From positions 394,523,037 through 394,587,036 of the forward strand of contig NC_080672.1 of the NCBI RefSeq assembly GCF_030247195.1: a stretch of DNA of 64,000 bases, given 5' to 3'. Shown in pieces: positions 31,241-42,578 of this stretch. The stretch comes from Topomyia yanbarensis. Lineage: Eukaryota; Arthropoda; Insecta; Diptera; Culicidae. The position numbers and the translations under genes were made by a program. Positions within the stretch are counted from its first letter, which is position 1. Every line of letters starts with the position of its first letter. Below the pieces are notes generated by a model that was not told the origin of the DNA, did not search any database, and saw only the letters and a program-made list of their open reading frames with translations.

Positions 31241-34025
31241 TGACACGTGGAGTAATGTGACTTATTTTTTTATTCGTAATTTCTCTTCGCCTTGTCGCGA
31301 TCTGTTATTTTTGGTTACTATCATTACTATCTATCATGGCATGGTTACTATCATGGCATGATTAAAATATACCAGTCGCGCACGGAGTGACCATGGTTCG
31401 AGTAGTACAAATTAATCTTCAGCATAAACCCTACTTTTGCAAGAAGGGAAAGCTTCCATTGGTTCAAGAACCGTATTTCCATGAAGGAAACTTCTATGTT
31501 GGAAGGCTACTTAACACCTTCTTCGTAGCTTACAACAAAATGGCATGACAAATCAACGTGAAATTCCTCGTGCATGAATAGTGCTATTGACGATCTTCTA
31601 TCAGACCTCATAACTATTGATATTTGTGCTGTTACAGTCAATATGACTGTCGCGTCATGAATTTTTAATTTTTTTATCAATATTTGCTGCATCATGAATC
31701 ATCACATTCTGATAATTTAAAAGGGTTGTATCATACTGTGGCAGAAAAGGGTTTCCACTCATAATCAGCAGTGATGCAAGTACCCCATCAGATATTAATT
31801 TGAGAGGCACCCAATTGATTGTCTATTTAAGCAGCACAAATTTGCATATACATAATGTAGGAAATCATCCAACATTTGCACGATCTGGCAGAGAAGGGGT
31901 GTGAGATGTAACTCTCTGCTCTGATGGCATTACGCATGAGATGGTAAACTGGCTCATACCTAACGAGCTCAAACCGTCGTTATCTGATCATAAATACATC
32001 GCCTTTGATCATTTCAAGTCTAGATGTAGCAACCTCTTGCGGTTCTACTGTGTGGTAATTCAATTTTGAATAAGTGGTAGAAAAAAGAGTCTTCGAGTCA
32101 TAATATTTATCGAAGGCAAGGTTGGAGAAAGGTCACTATTCGATTGCGCTGAAAAGTTGAAAGATCTTTACGAGTATCTTTTTTTCAATCCCTCCTAATT
32201 CATTCATCCGTAGTTTCAGTGGGTTTGGCTTAGAATATGGTATTGTTTGGTTCTTTCCGGATAACAAACAAAGCTGTACCTGGCTGAAACAGAAATTGGA
32301 GGAGATAAGTGAGAAGGCCTTCACCAGAATAAGGTATTCCTTTACATTCCGTGGAATCCCAAGGAATGTTTGAAGAGTAGTGAATTTTTGATGAGGTTTG
32401 ATTTCCATAATCCTCGTTCGTGGGCAGTTTGCTGGGAAGTTCTGCTACCTCAATATCCCCTCGGGAAGGTTGATATATCCGCTCATCGCGAAGTGCCTTT
32501 ATTTCCTTCGGAGTGAAGAATACTTCCGTATTGTCTATGTTCTCTGTGTCGTTATTTTCCTTATCCCTAACCTTACCACTTCCCCATACCTATGGTTTAA
32601 ACCATAAGTTGTGAAATTGTGAAATTTCCCCACATTTTGGCAGTATTTTCATTCTAAGGATCTGTATCTACTCATTTTTGTAAATTTTTGCGAAACCATT
32701 AGTTATTCGGTAGTTTTACATTAGACGCGAAAATATCATCTCATATTATACCGCGAAAAGATGAGATCCAATGCTGTCTTGTCGAGAAAAGTTGGAGAGC
32801 AAACAATGTTACATCATATGCTTGCTTTTTTATTGCTGGTCGAAGTAGGTGAAATATCGCCTTATTCTGTTCACGAATGCGAAAATTATAAACTCTGGTA
32901 GTAACCTTTATTTACGTAAATGCAATATATATTAAATCCCATATCAACTTTGAACGCAATGTGCAAACCCGGGAAATAACCAACCGCTCTCACAGGCATT
33001 TTAGGACCAAAAAAGTGTTGTGGCAGTTTAAATCATTTTTAAGTTTTCCCATACAACCGCGAGCCACTCTAATGAACATATGTGCGTGTATGAACGTGGT
33101 ACGATTGCCCATGTGTGCATCGTTTCTTGTTTGTTTTCTGCTAAGAGAAAAGAAGACTAAGGTATTATTAAATTGGATATCATGAACATAAGTCACGTGA
33201 AGATCTAATAGTAACCTCTAGTGTCCTGTAGCACGATAACACATAGAGTAATTAATAAAATCGTGACTAACTTCCCGAAATCGGCTGTTAGTTGATATAC
33301 CTAATATAAATCAGTATATCTCTAACTTATGAAATGTAACAATGATGAAAGTGTTCTTGGTACCTAATTAAGTTCGTAATAAAGGAGAAACAATGGTAGT
33401 CATGACCTCAACCAATAGTTCGAATGTAGCGCCATATATATTAGTAGCGATAGCTAGTTTTGTAGAAACACAAAGTTTTACGGATACAAGGTGTATATTC
33501 ATGATTTGGAGTTTAATCGCGATTGTTTTTTTTCTCGCATAAATACTTTATTTTTATTTACAGGTAGAAAATCGATTTCCCACAAAGGAACTGATCCGGG
33601 GCAGTTGCCTCGTCGGGCCTGAGTATATTCATAAAATCTCCACATATTTATGCGATATTTGCGCAATATGCGAATTTCATTGAATAATATTGTTAACTGA
33701 GCGAGTGATGGTGAATATCGAGAAAAAAGGTGGAGTGCGCTATTCTATTCTATCCCTTACACAGCCAGTATTGAAAAGCATCCTGGAAAACACTGCAATT
33801 ATTCTTTAGTGTTTCACTTGTCAACATTAATATTTGAAGCATATTATAATATGTCGCAAATATTAAAACGGCCAGGCCTACTGTGTAGAGTAGGGTTTGA
33901 AAATGTTTCAATATTATACGGCAATTGAATTATTCATTTAATGAACAATTCAACCAACAAATCGGTTTTGAAACTTGAACGAGGAAGAAACGAGGACAAC
34001 CGTACCAATCGTTTCAGTTTACAGG
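31241..34025. other. Unassigned AT-rich DNA
   Basis: No supported gene or complete repeat. Under the proposed model it is intron of the PPSY gene. Confidence 0.4.
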
Positions 34026-34592
34026 TGTTGCGGAGACAACGAAGCTGGATCTAAATAAAACAATTTATTCCGTGGTAGAATGCAATTATAAAATTCCTGC
34101 AAAATGTAATTTCTAATTCAGTGTTCAATAATTCAACAACTTTTCTACATACTTTTAGCGATCTAGCTTCGGCTAAAATTCTCTGGCAACACTGTCTATT
34201 CCGAACGATCGTACCCTCAATGCTTACACTGACCTATGCCAATAATAGCTTTTAGTCAAATGAACGCGGTTATGATCACTACTTCACTGTTTTCGTCTAG
34301 CTTATGTTGCTATTTACTAGGTTATTCACTAAGTAGATTTAACAATAGCACTAGCAATAGTAGTTGATTTATAATTTTAACGCAGAGATTCAATTTAGGC
34401 AATAGTTTAGTTCACTTTTGATTTTTATATAGCAGTAGAATATAGTATAGAGTAGATTTACGATGGCGATTTGTTTATATTTACGTCCTTCAGGTTGCTC
34501 CCGATCCTTTCATCAGGTCGGGTGCGGCGTGCAGTGGCGCAACATTTAGTGGGGGTAACGAAGCGGTAGTTGTTGACGGGGCGTAGTCAACA
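34026..34592 (-). repeat. 3' LTR of the BEL element
   Basis: 567 bp, TGTTGCGGAGACAACG...GTAGTCAACA on the plus strand. The pol stop codon (34490) lies inside it. Confidence 0.95.
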
Positions 34593-37500
34593 CTCCCCCC
34601 CAGAATGCGCGAAGGATCATCTGGAAGCGTATTCGCTATAACGCCAACGTCGAGTACCGCTAACGATACTGCAGGGCGTTCGTAGATTCCACCAGATGCT
34701 GTTTGTACGGTGGCCCGCCGTACCTGTCCGTCGGGAGCCTGTTGCGTAGCAATAACTCTACCTTTAGGCCAGCAGTTTCGTTCGAACTTTGAGTCAACGA
34801 TTATTACGACGTCACCGACCGTAATAGGCTTCGACGGAGTGAACCACTTGGTTCTTCGTGTGATCGTAGGCAGATAGTCGTGGACCCATTGCTTCCAGAA
34901 CCTGTCTGCCATGACCTGTGACTGGATCCAACAGTTCTTTCTGTACACATGGCTGTCGTCGAAGGGAACCCACGACCTCAAACCGTTTGCTGATCCTAGT
35001 AAGAAATGGTTAGGTGTTAGGACGGGCGATTCATCGTCATCTATGGGAATGCTAGTCAGTGGTCTTGAGTTCACGACGTTCTCGACTTCGATCAAGGCAT
35101 TTTGCAGCACTTCGTCGGTGGGTAGCCTACTGGGCTGAAGCTTAGCCAAGTTAGACTTCACACTACGTATCAACCGTTCCCATGCTCCTCCCATATGTGG
35201 TGAAACCGGTGGGTTGAAAGCCCACTGAGTGCGGCTTGATGTAAACTCGCTTGCCAGTCTGTCGTGATCGAGCTGCTGGATTGCTGCCTTGAGCAGCTTG
35301 CTTGTAGACTGGAAATTAGTTCCCCGATCGCTGTAGATGACTGCTGGGACACCCCTCCTAGCCATGACATTTCGAATTGCCATAATACAAGAGTCGGTAG
35401 TCAGTGTGTAAGCTATCTGCAAGTGAATGGCGCGAGTAGTTAGACAGGTGGCGAGAACCCCCCACCGTTTTTCCGAATGTCGTCCTACCAGGACCAGTAT
35501 TGGACCGAAATAATCCACCCCCATGTAGGTAAACGGGCGGCTAAATGCAGCCAAACGTGACTGCGGAAGGTCAGCCATCGCTGGAGGTTGTGGTTTCGCT
35601 CGATCATTTTTGCATCGTTGACAGTTTCTCCGGATTGCATGATACGTTGCTTTCAGCCGAGGAATACGGTAGCGCTGCAAGACTTCGTTGACGATTGTCT
35701 CGTGGTTTTGATGGTTGAAGCGCTCGTGTGTGTCGGCGATGATCAGTTGGGTGATGTGGTGTTTCCGAGGAAGAATAATGGGTTCAGCAGCATCACGATC
35801 AATGAATAAACATGCCTTTGTTCGACCCCGGACGCGAGCAACACCGTTTTCGTCCAGGAAGGCGCCGCGAAAGAGCAGGTTATTTCTGATTATCTTTTTT
35901 TGCTCTCCTTTCGAGAAGTAACTCTCAGTCAACGTTGCGATCTCATCGGCGTAATTCTCTGACTGTGCTTGGCGGTACAAATAGTTTTCCGCTTTAGTCA
36001 GTTCTTCCTGTGTCAGCGGTCCAGCAAAACATCGTTCTCGTCTCGAAGATCGCTGCAAGTTACCGATATATCTGAATATGAATGCTACGCGACGTAGGAG
36101 TGGAACCCATTTGGAGCATTTTTGCGGATTAACGACCGGGTCCACCGTTGGTGCATGAAGAAGTAGATGCGGACGAAGCTCTGTTGTCGTCGGTTTTCCG
36201 AGATTAGGGATTTCGGGCCAGGCGTCTCCGTCTTGTCGAAGCAATTCTGGACCACGAAACCAACGACTGGCCGTTGATAAATCGGGAACTCGGGTCCACT
36301 TTGTTCCTTCATCGGCGACGTTCAGTTTCGTCGGAATCCATCGCCAATCATTAACGTCGGTCGACTCCAAGATTTCACTGACGCGGAATGCTACAAACTG
36401 GCTATATCGGCGATGGTCGGATCTCAACCAGCATAATACATCTTTGGAATCTGTCCAAAAGTATCGCTTGCTGATCTTGATAGAAAGAGAGGCCAGTATT
36501 GTATCCGCTAATCGAACGCCGAGTAGAGATGCTTGAAGTTCGGACTTTGGGATGGACAAGAATTTAAGGGGTGCTACTCTAGTTTTTGCTCCTACTAATG
36601 AGCATTCGATAGCATCCCGTTCTTGGAATCTTAGATATACGACCGCTGCAAAGCCGTTCTCGCTTGCATCCACGAACGTGTGCATCTCTGCTTTAGCCCT
36701 TACCGTTGTCAATGTCCGGTAACATCGTGGAACTTCCACCAGTCCCATCTTCGGAAAGACCGCGAGCCATGTCAGCCACTTCTCGAACTGTGCGTCTTCG
36801 ATTTGGTCATCCCAGCCGACTGATGTTCTCCAAATTTCCTGAAGAAGAACCTTCAGGAACATTAATAGATGTGCAATCAACCCCAAAGGGTCATATATCA
36901 TCATCAGTGTGCGTAGAACTTCACGTTTCGTTGGTCGACGACAACCTGATAGCAGAACTTGATCATAGCGGGACGAAACTTTGTATGTGAAGCAATCGGT
37001 TGAAGTGTTCCACCACATTCCGAGCACCTTTTCTGTTGTAGTTTCGTCGCCGATGTTAAGATTTTTCTCCTTCGCCGTTACCTCCTTCAATGTCGCTATT
37101 ACCGTACCAGAGTTAGATATCCAGTTGCGTATTTCAAATCTTGCTTGCTCGTGGATCTTTTTCACATTCTGAGCCAGTTTCACTGCCTCTTCTTCCGCCT
37201 CCGTGCTTACGAGCATGTCATCAACGTAATGCTGCTTGATGATAGCGTCCACTGCTTCTGGGTACTCTTGCTCGAATCGTTTTGCGTTGGTGTTCTTTAC
37301 ATGTTGCGCAGTACTTGGCGAGCAACATGCCCCGAAGGTCATTACCTGAACGACGTACACGCTCGGCTCAGACTCATTGCTATTTTTCCAAAAGAAACGT
37401 TGGCAGTGCTGATCTTCGTCTCGCATTCGAACTTGGTGAAACATCTCTTTGATATCACCGCTCACTGCTACCTTGAACTCACGGAAGCGAATCAGTACTG

Positions 37501-38407
37501 AAAGAAGCGAAGTCAGCTGGTCTGGACCCTTCAACAGGACTGAATTTAGGGAAACGCCGAAAGCGGTTGCTGCGGCATCCCACACCAGACGAAACTTACC
37601 CGGTTTGTTCGGGTTAGCAACTACGAAGATAGGAAGGTACCAGATTCGTGCATGACGTACTTGTAGTTCTTCTGGAGTCAACTTCCTTACGTAGCCCTTA
37701 CTGACGTGTTCCTGGATCTTCGTCTCAAGATAGTCTGCTAATATTTGATCCTTGCTCAATCGGGTTTCTAGACACTTCCATCGCCTAAAAGCCATCGCTT
37801 CGCTGTCCGGAAGTCGGACGTGATCGTATTTCCAGAGTAAACCACACTCGTAGTGCTTATTTGTTGAACGGGTGAGGGACTCTAACAACGTATGGGCACG
37901 CTGATCTTCCTGAGAGAGGAGAAGTTTGTTCGGTTTGATAACTCCCATGCTATCCAACGCAAAGTATGATTTCATTATTCTGTGCAGGCCATCATCATAC
38001 TCCTGTGTACAGTCGCACCTTTGGACGCCGTGGAAGTTCACGTGATTACCGATTTCTTCCTTCCCGGTGCAGTTACCGTAAACCGTCCATCCCAAACGAG
38101 TCTTCACCGCGATCGGTTCGTTTCGATCACCTTCGCGACTCTTCATTCCGTACCCGAGATTGGCATGGTCCAAGCCAATTAGAATTCGTGGACTGACGTC
38201 GTGGTAGTCCTCAAGTGGAAGCCCAGACAGATGCGCGTATTTCTCCTGTAGAACAGAAGTTAGCAATGTTTGCGGTCGTATTTGTAGAGAGGAGATCGTG
38301 TTAATCCCTGAAAGTTCATACTTCGTCGAGCTTCTTGCCCCAGAGATTCGTAGATTCACCTGCTGCGATTTATTCTCTACCGCGTACCACCCGTCCACTT
38401 CAAGCAC
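34490..38407 (-). CDS. pol: BEL/Pao pol polyprotein
   Basis: Open frame of about 1305 codons, minus strand. It begins in the second half of the aspartic protease domain (DUF1758-like), because the catalytic DDGS lies in the preceding gag frame. In order: RT at about residues 240-480 with SGDIKEMFHQ and YVDDML (394-399); the Pao-type A17/RNase H region to about 720; integrase zinc-binding HERFNHQNH...CQRC; integrase core with MGVDYFGP, YSDRGTNF and MGGAWERLI carrying D, D and E; and a DUF5641-type C-terminal domain. The frame is uninterrupted, including the catalytic motifs. It has no natural start codon and must be reached from gag. Confidence 0.93.
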   Translation of the reverse strand: MLEVDGWYAVENKSQQVNLRISGARSSTKYELSGINTISSLQIRPQTLLTSVLQEKYAHLSGLPLEDYHDVSPRILIGLDHANLGYGMKSREGDRNEPIAVKTRLGWTVYGNCTGKEEIGNHVNFHGVQRCDCTQEYDDGLHRIMKSYFALDSMGVIKPNKLLLSQEDQRAHTLLESLTRSTNKHYECGLLWKYDHVRLPDSEAMAFRRWKCLETRLSKDQILADYLETKIQEHVSKGYVRKLTPEELQVRHARIWYLPIFVVANPNKPGKFRLVWDAAATAFGVSLNSVLLKGPDQLTSLLSVLIRFREFKVAVSGDIKEMFHQVRMRDEDQHCQRFFWKNSNESEPSVYVVQVMTFGACCSPSTAQHVKNTNAKRFEQEYPEAVDAIIKQHYVDDMLVSTEAEEEAVKLAQNVKKIHEQARFEIRNWISNSGTVIATLKEVTAKEKNLNIGDETTTEKVLGMWWNTSTDCFTYKVSSRYDQVLLSGCRRPTKREVLRTLMMIYDPLGLIAHLLMFLKVLLQEIWRTSVGWDDQIEDAQFEKWLTWLAVFPKMGLVEVPRCYRTLTTVRAKAEMHTFVDASENGFAAVVYLRFQERDAIECSLVGAKTRVAPLKFLSIPKSELQASLLGVRLADTILASLSIKISKRYFWTDSKDVLCWLRSDHRRYSQFVAFRVSEILESTDVNDWRWIPTKLNVADEGTKWTRVPDLSTASRWFRGPELLRQDGDAWPEIPNLGKPTTTELRPHLLLHAPTVDPVVNPQKCSKWVPLLRRVAFIFRYIGNLQRSSRRERCFAGPLTQEELTKAENYLYRQAQSENYADEIATLTESYFSKGEQKKIIRNNLLFRGAFLDENGVARVRGRTKACLFIDRDAAEPIILPRKHHITQLIIADTHERFNHQNHETIVNEVLQRYRIPRLKATYHAIRRNCQRCKNDRAKPQPPAMADLPQSRLAAFSRPFTYMGVDYFGPILVLVGRHSEKRWGVLATCLTTRAIHLQIAYTLTTDSCIMAIRNVMARRGVPAVIYSDRGTNFQSTSKLLKAAIQQLDHDRLASEFTSSRTQWAFNPPVSPHMGGAWERLIRSVKSNLAKLQPSRLPTDEVLQNALIEVENVVNSRPLTSIPIDDDESPVLTPNHFLLGSANGLRSWVPFDDSHVYRKNCWIQSQVMADRFWKQWVHDYLPTITRRTKWFTPSKPITVGDVVIIVDSKFERNCWPKGRVIATQQAPDGQVRRATVQTASGGIYERPAVSLAVLDVGVIANTLPDDPSRILGGSVDYAPSTTTASLPPLNVAPLHAAPDLMKGSGAT

Positions 38408-41250
38408 AGGGGCTTTCTAGGTCCTTCGACACCAAGCTCTTCTGCCAGGCTTTGTTCCATCAAAGTTAGCTCGGATCCATCGTCGATAAATGCATAAGTC
38501 TTCACCTCCTTCTCCGATCCATACAGTATGACAGGGAGAATGCGAAATAATACTGCCGACTGTCCTTGATGCAGATTACAACTTTGTTCCGGGTGTTTCG
38601 GTTCAGAAGGAAACATCGGTAGCTTTGATGTTGACGCCTTATCCTGGTGGCTATTCTGATTGTGGAGTAAAGGATGGTGCAAGTATATGCACCCATTTAT
38701 GCCGCATTGTTTTTGCTGTTTGCAGGAGCCGTTGTGTTTGCGAAGACACTTTCGGCATAGCTTGCATTCCTTAACTGTTGCCCACTTCGAATCGTAGCTG
38801 AAACCCTCAAATCTGTTACACCGTGAAACCGTCGAACAGTTGCCCTTGCACACCACACACAGGTTTTTCTCGGGATCTGTTACAACCCGTATTGGTTCAC
38901 TGAGTAACTCAGATGGTTTCGCGTCGCTTGAGTCCGATTCGGAATGAAAATTTAGGTACCCGTCCTTCTTGACATTTCGACTTCGCTGATCATGACCTGA
39001 AGTAGGCATCACCGTGCTAGCATCTTCCGCTACGGTATATAACCATGCACTGAAGTCGGCGAGATTTGGGTTTGGGATACCACGAGCAATTCTCGCCCAG
39101 TCCAGCTTCAGGGATGCCGGCAGACGTTCCACTAGCTCATACCGGAGAGACGCGTTGAAAATAAAATCTTCAACTTCACACGCTCGGACCGTCGCGATCA
39201 TGTTCTTCACTGTCAATGCAAAATTGACTACCGTTTCGAGCTTCTCCATGTTCGGTGATGGAAGACTTCTGATTCTTTTAACGATGGATAGAATGATCGC
39301 TTCTGATCGTCCAAAGAGCATCTTAAGTGTAGACAGTATATCCGCTACATTCGACGGGTGAAGTAACTCGCATCTAACAGCATCCAATGCCTTTCCTTTC
39401 AGGCACTTCCGCAGTCTTAACATGTTCTCCTCGTTTGTGAATCCGCACATCTGCGTAGACGAGTTAAACATGGCGTAGAATAGCGGCCAGTCCTCCAATG
39501 TACCGTCAAACTCGGGCAGATCTCTTGAAACCGCCTGACGCGCCGCAATCTGACTTCGGTTGAGAACGCACACTGTCTCGTAGGGGATCGTCGCTACTTC
39601 ACCTTGTTGCGAGTGATCAGGTCGTATCGGTGTTGATTGCTGACCTGGAATGAAGGTATTGTGCCCCGTCTGGATACCGGGATTCGTCGAGGGGATGAAC
39701 GCCGGTCTTGGATTCATGGTCTGGATACCGGGATTCGTCGAAGGGATGAACGCCGGTCTTGGATTCATGGTCTGTGGTCGATGCGAGAAGCCATCACCAA
39801 ATTCCGCTGGGAATGACGGTCTAGCTTGAACGTTCATTTGGGCGAACTGGAGAGCTGGCAGCTCTCGTGCTGGCTGGTGGAAGTATGCTGCTGGAATTGC
39901 AGAAGGTATATCCGTCGCTTGGCTATCAATTTGCGGCTGAGTACGAGTTGCGGTATTGTGACCTATCCGGATACCGGACATCGTCGAAGAGATGAACGCC
40001 GGCCTTGGATTTGTCTGAGGTCGATTCCGTGAAGAATGATGCGACGCATGTTGCGGGAAGCCATCGCCTAATTCCGCTGGAAACATCGGTCGGGCGTGGA
40101 TGCTCATTTGGGCGAACTCTAGAGCTGGCAGCTCTCGTGTTGGCTGCTGGAAGGAAGCTTCTGGGATTGAAGGAGGCATGACCGTCGCTCTGCTGTTACG
40201 TTGCTGATGGGCAAATGGACCAGAACGAGTTGAAGTCAATCGAAGCTGGTACATAAGGCCCTGGTGCTGCTGTGCATCTTGTGCCGATGGAGATACGAAC
40301 GGCTGAACCACTTGGTCTTGCTGTTGTGCCAACTGCGCCTGAAGACATACCTGGGAGCGCGCATCACGCTGCTTGGTATGAATAGTTGATGGATTCCGAA
40401 TCTGCTGGACGACATCCAGAGCTTGGTGCTCCTCGAGCTTATCCGAGACGTTCGGTATGTGCCCATTTGCCTCCTCTGCATCTAATCCGGAATCTTCAGC
40501 TTCGCCGGCACGTTCCGTTTCAGCTAACCACTCCTCTACTTTCGCCGCGTGGTCTGATTCATTGATCTCCGCCACTGACGATGATTCGCTACCGTATTCC
40601 TTTAGAACCTTGTACCTTTGTTCAAGAAACCGCTTCTCCATTTCGAACTCTTCCTCGAGCCTTCGAAGTTCGAGTTCCCTCAACCGCCTTGTTTCACTTC
40701 GAGCAGATCCAACCTTGCTCTTGGATCCAACCGATGGCGTCCTGTTTCCCGTTGGATGGTTTTGATGCTGTTCGGTCTTTCGCTTGGTGGAACTGGTGGG
40801 GGGGACGAATGTGGTCTTGCAGAACGGGCAAACCCAACTGACGTTAGCGATGTCCTCCGTAACCTGCACACATACAAAGTGAAACCACTTATCGCAACCA
40901 TCACACTGCACCATTTCTTCATTATCACGCTCTTGACACAACTGGCACTGATATTCCCGAACTCTTCGAGTTTCGCGTAACGGATTTCGCCTAACACTAT
41001 TCGCCGAACCAATGTTACGCTGTCCGACATTGACTGCATTGATTTGCCCGTATCCTCGGGATTGAATATTATTGGCAACGTCAACATTTACCTGTCTTCC
41101 GACGCTAGGAGGGGGGAGGAAATAACCAGTGGGCATGCTGGCCACATTTCTCGCCGCCGTCAGTGCAACGAAATTACTTCCGGCTCCTCCTGTATGCCCG
41201 GGTGCTGGAACCTGCATGTTGGGTACAGACCTTGACGATTTCTTCGACAT
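38377..41250 (-). CDS. gag: BEL/Pao gag with PHD finger, plus start of protease
   Basis: 957 codons from ATG at 41250, minus strand. Residues 102-144 form a PHD-type zinc finger (CQLC...CDGCDKWFHFVC...CPFC). A basic/acidic coiled-coil stretch follows (about 183-220), then a Pro/Gln-rich region holding two related ELPALxFAQM units and a 51-bp tandem duplication (39669-39719, 39720-39770). The DUF1759 capsid-like domain starts near DLPEFDGTLEDWPLFYAMF, and a Cys/His-rich zinc region (CVVCKGNCSTVSRC..., CRKCLRKHNGSC) precedes the protease start AFIDDGSELTLM. The frame stops at 38377; pol continues in the -1 frame. Confidence 0.93.
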   Translation of the reverse strand: MSKKSSRSVPNMQVPAPGHTGGAGSNFVALTAARNVASMPTGYFLPPPSVGRQVNVDVANNIQSRGYGQINAVNVGQRNIGSANSVRRNPLRETRRVREYQCQLCQERDNEEMVQCDGCDKWFHFVCVQVTEDIANVSWVCPFCKTTFVPPTSSTKRKTEQHQNHPTGNRTPSVGSKSKVGSARSETRRLRELELRRLEEEFEMEKRFLEQRYKVLKEYGSESSSVAEINESDHAAKVEEWLAETERAGEAEDSGLDAEEANGHIPNVSDKLEEHQALDVVQQIRNPSTIHTKQRDARSQVCLQAQLAQQQDQVVQPFVSPSAQDAQQHQGLMYQLRLTSTRSGPFAHQQRNSRATVMPPSIPEASFQQPTRELPALEFAQMSIHARPMFPAELGDGFPQHASHHSSRNRPQTNPRPAFISSTMSGIRIGHNTATRTQPQIDSQATDIPSAIPAAYFHQPARELPALQFAQMNVQARPSFPAEFGDGFSHRPQTMNPRPAFIPSTNPGIQTMNPRPAFIPSTNPGIQTGHNTFIPGQQSTPIRPDHSQQGEVATIPYETVCVLNRSQIAARQAVSRDLPEFDGTLEDWPLFYAMFNSSTQMCGFTNEENMLRLRKCLKGKALDAVRCELLHPSNVADILSTLKMLFGRSEAIILSIVKRIRSLPSPNMEKLETVVNFALTVKNMIATVRACEVEDFIFNASLRYELVERLPASLKLDWARIARGIPNPNLADFSAWLYTVAEDASTVMPTSGHDQRSRNVKKDGYLNFHSESDSSDAKPSELLSEPIRVVTDPEKNLCVVCKGNCSTVSRCNRFEGFSYDSKWATVKECKLCRKCLRKHNGSCKQQKQCGINGCIYLHHPLLHNQNSHQDKASTSKLPMFPSEPKHPEQSCNLHQGQSAVLFRILPVILYGSEKEVKTYAFIDDGSELTLMEQSLAEELGVEGPRKPLCLKWTGGTR

Positions 41251-41269
41251 CTAAAAGAATTTTATAAAC

Positions 41270-42260
41270 TGTTGCGGAGACAACGAAGCTGGATCTAAAT
41301 AAAACAATTTATTCCGTGGTAGAATGCAATTATAAAATTCCTGCAAAATGTAATTTCTAATTCAGTGTTCAATAATTCAACAACTTTTCTACATACTTTT
41401 AGCGATCTAGCTTCGGCTAAAATTCTCTGGCAACACTGTCTATTCCGAACGATCGTACCTATAGTTACTATATTCATAGTTAGGCGGAGACACTGAGCGG
41501 AGCCAATTGAACACGTCAAATGGCGGAGCCAATCGAGCATGACGTCACATAACATTCTCTTTGGATGTATATGGAAAGGTATTGTAATTATGGTCATAAT
41601 TATTTTACTCTTTTCTTGTGTTATCGAGTGTAGAGAAACGAGAAGATCAAGATTTTTTGTAACACAAAGAGATATTCGCACAAGTATGAAATCATATCAT
41701 CAGATCTTCGAATTGGTTTTCTATTCGTACATGTAAAGTTCGTACTCAAGACGACAATGAAATCATTAAGCTAGAGCTTGAACATTTGCATGGGTTGCTA
41801 GTGTTTTCTTCCTGGAATAAGAGCTGCCAGTTTTCCGGCTTTTGTGTCCGCCTAACTCTATATATAGGAACTCTAATCGTACCCTCAATGCTTACACTGA
41901 CCTATGCCAATAATAGCTTTTAGTCAAATGAACGCGGTTATGATCACTACTTCACTGTTTTCGTCTAGCTTATGTTGCTATTTACTAGGTTATTCACTAA
42001 GTAGATTTAACAATAGCACTAGCAATAGTAGTTGATTTATAATTTTAACGCAGAGATTCAATTTAGGCAATAGTTTAGTTCACTTTTGATTTTTATATAG
42101 CAGTAGAATATAGTATAGAGTAGATTTACGATGGCGATTTGTTTATATTTACGTCCTTCAGGTTGCTCCCGATCCTTTCATCAGGTCGGGTGCGGCGTGC
42201 AGTGGCGCAACATTTAGTGGGGGTAACGAAGCGGTAGTTGTTGACGGGGCGTAGTCAACA
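41270..42260 (-). repeat. 5' LTR of the BEL element, carrying a nested MITE
   Basis: Same ends as the 3' LTR. Of 991 bp, 424 are accounted for by a 416-bp insertion and its 8-bp duplicated target. The insertion lies within the LTR that should drive transcription. Confidence 0.95.
41460..41875. mobile_element. MITE inserted in the BEL 5' LTR (416 bp)
   Basis: Imperfect TIRs of about 30 bp, TATAGTTACTATATTCATAG... and complement TAGAGTTCCTATATATAGAG, both followed by GTTAGGCGGA. Exact 8-bp duplication ATCGTACC at 41452-41459 and 41876-41883; the other LTR supplies the empty site. Eight-base duplications suggest hAT. No coding capacity. Confidence 0.93.
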
Positions 42261-42491
42261 ACAGGGGATTAGGATAAAACGTTGGAAGTGACTTGGCTAA
42301 GAAGGTTAATGTCACTCCTTTGGTTCTTTGGGATGGGACAGAGCTATTTACTCCTTACACTGGCTAATGAGCCTAGGTTAAAGCGCCTTTACTGGCTCAC
42401 CTCCGAACACATGCTGATCTCGGTTTTAGATCGGAGTCGCTCTAGGTTTGCTCTAATACCAACAAAATCTATATAAAATTGGCACAATTTT

Positions 42492-42578
42492 CACAAATAT
42501 TTTTCCCGAAATAATCACCTAAGGACAATGAAAGTTTAAGGCGCAGGATGAGATTATTTCGGGAAAAAAATATTTGTG
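42492..42578. repeat. Short foldback (about 26-bp arms)
   Basis: CACAAATATTTTTCCCGAAA (42492) pairs with the complement ending at 42578, loop about 35 bp. It may be a mini-MITE or the tip of an older element; no target duplication was found. Confidence 0.6.

Larger units (their letters stand above)
34026..42260 (-). mobile_element. BEL/Pao LTR retrotransposon, nearly intact
   Basis: Minus-strand element of 8.2 kb with TG...CA LTRs (34026-34592 and 41270-42260, the latter enlarged by a 416-bp MITE) and an exact 5-bp target duplication ACAGG (34021-34025 and 42261-42265). The LTRs agree over long stretches. It encodes a PHD-finger Gag and a full-length Pol (protease tail, RT with YVDD, Pao-type RNase H region, integrase); a shift of reading frame separates the two at 38.38-38.41 kb. 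There is no envelope-like frame. It lies in the long intron of the PPSY gene, in the same orientation. Confidence 0.95.

Noticed and set aside
33750..33800. Acceptor and donor-like sites on the minus strand near 33.78 kb as another exon 2
   Set aside because: The possible exon is 32 bases, not 49, and the phase does not fit the shared exon.
34911..41235. Plus-strand frames opposite the BEL gag and pol
   Set aside because: They mirror the long minus-strand frames of the BEL element and carry no motifs.
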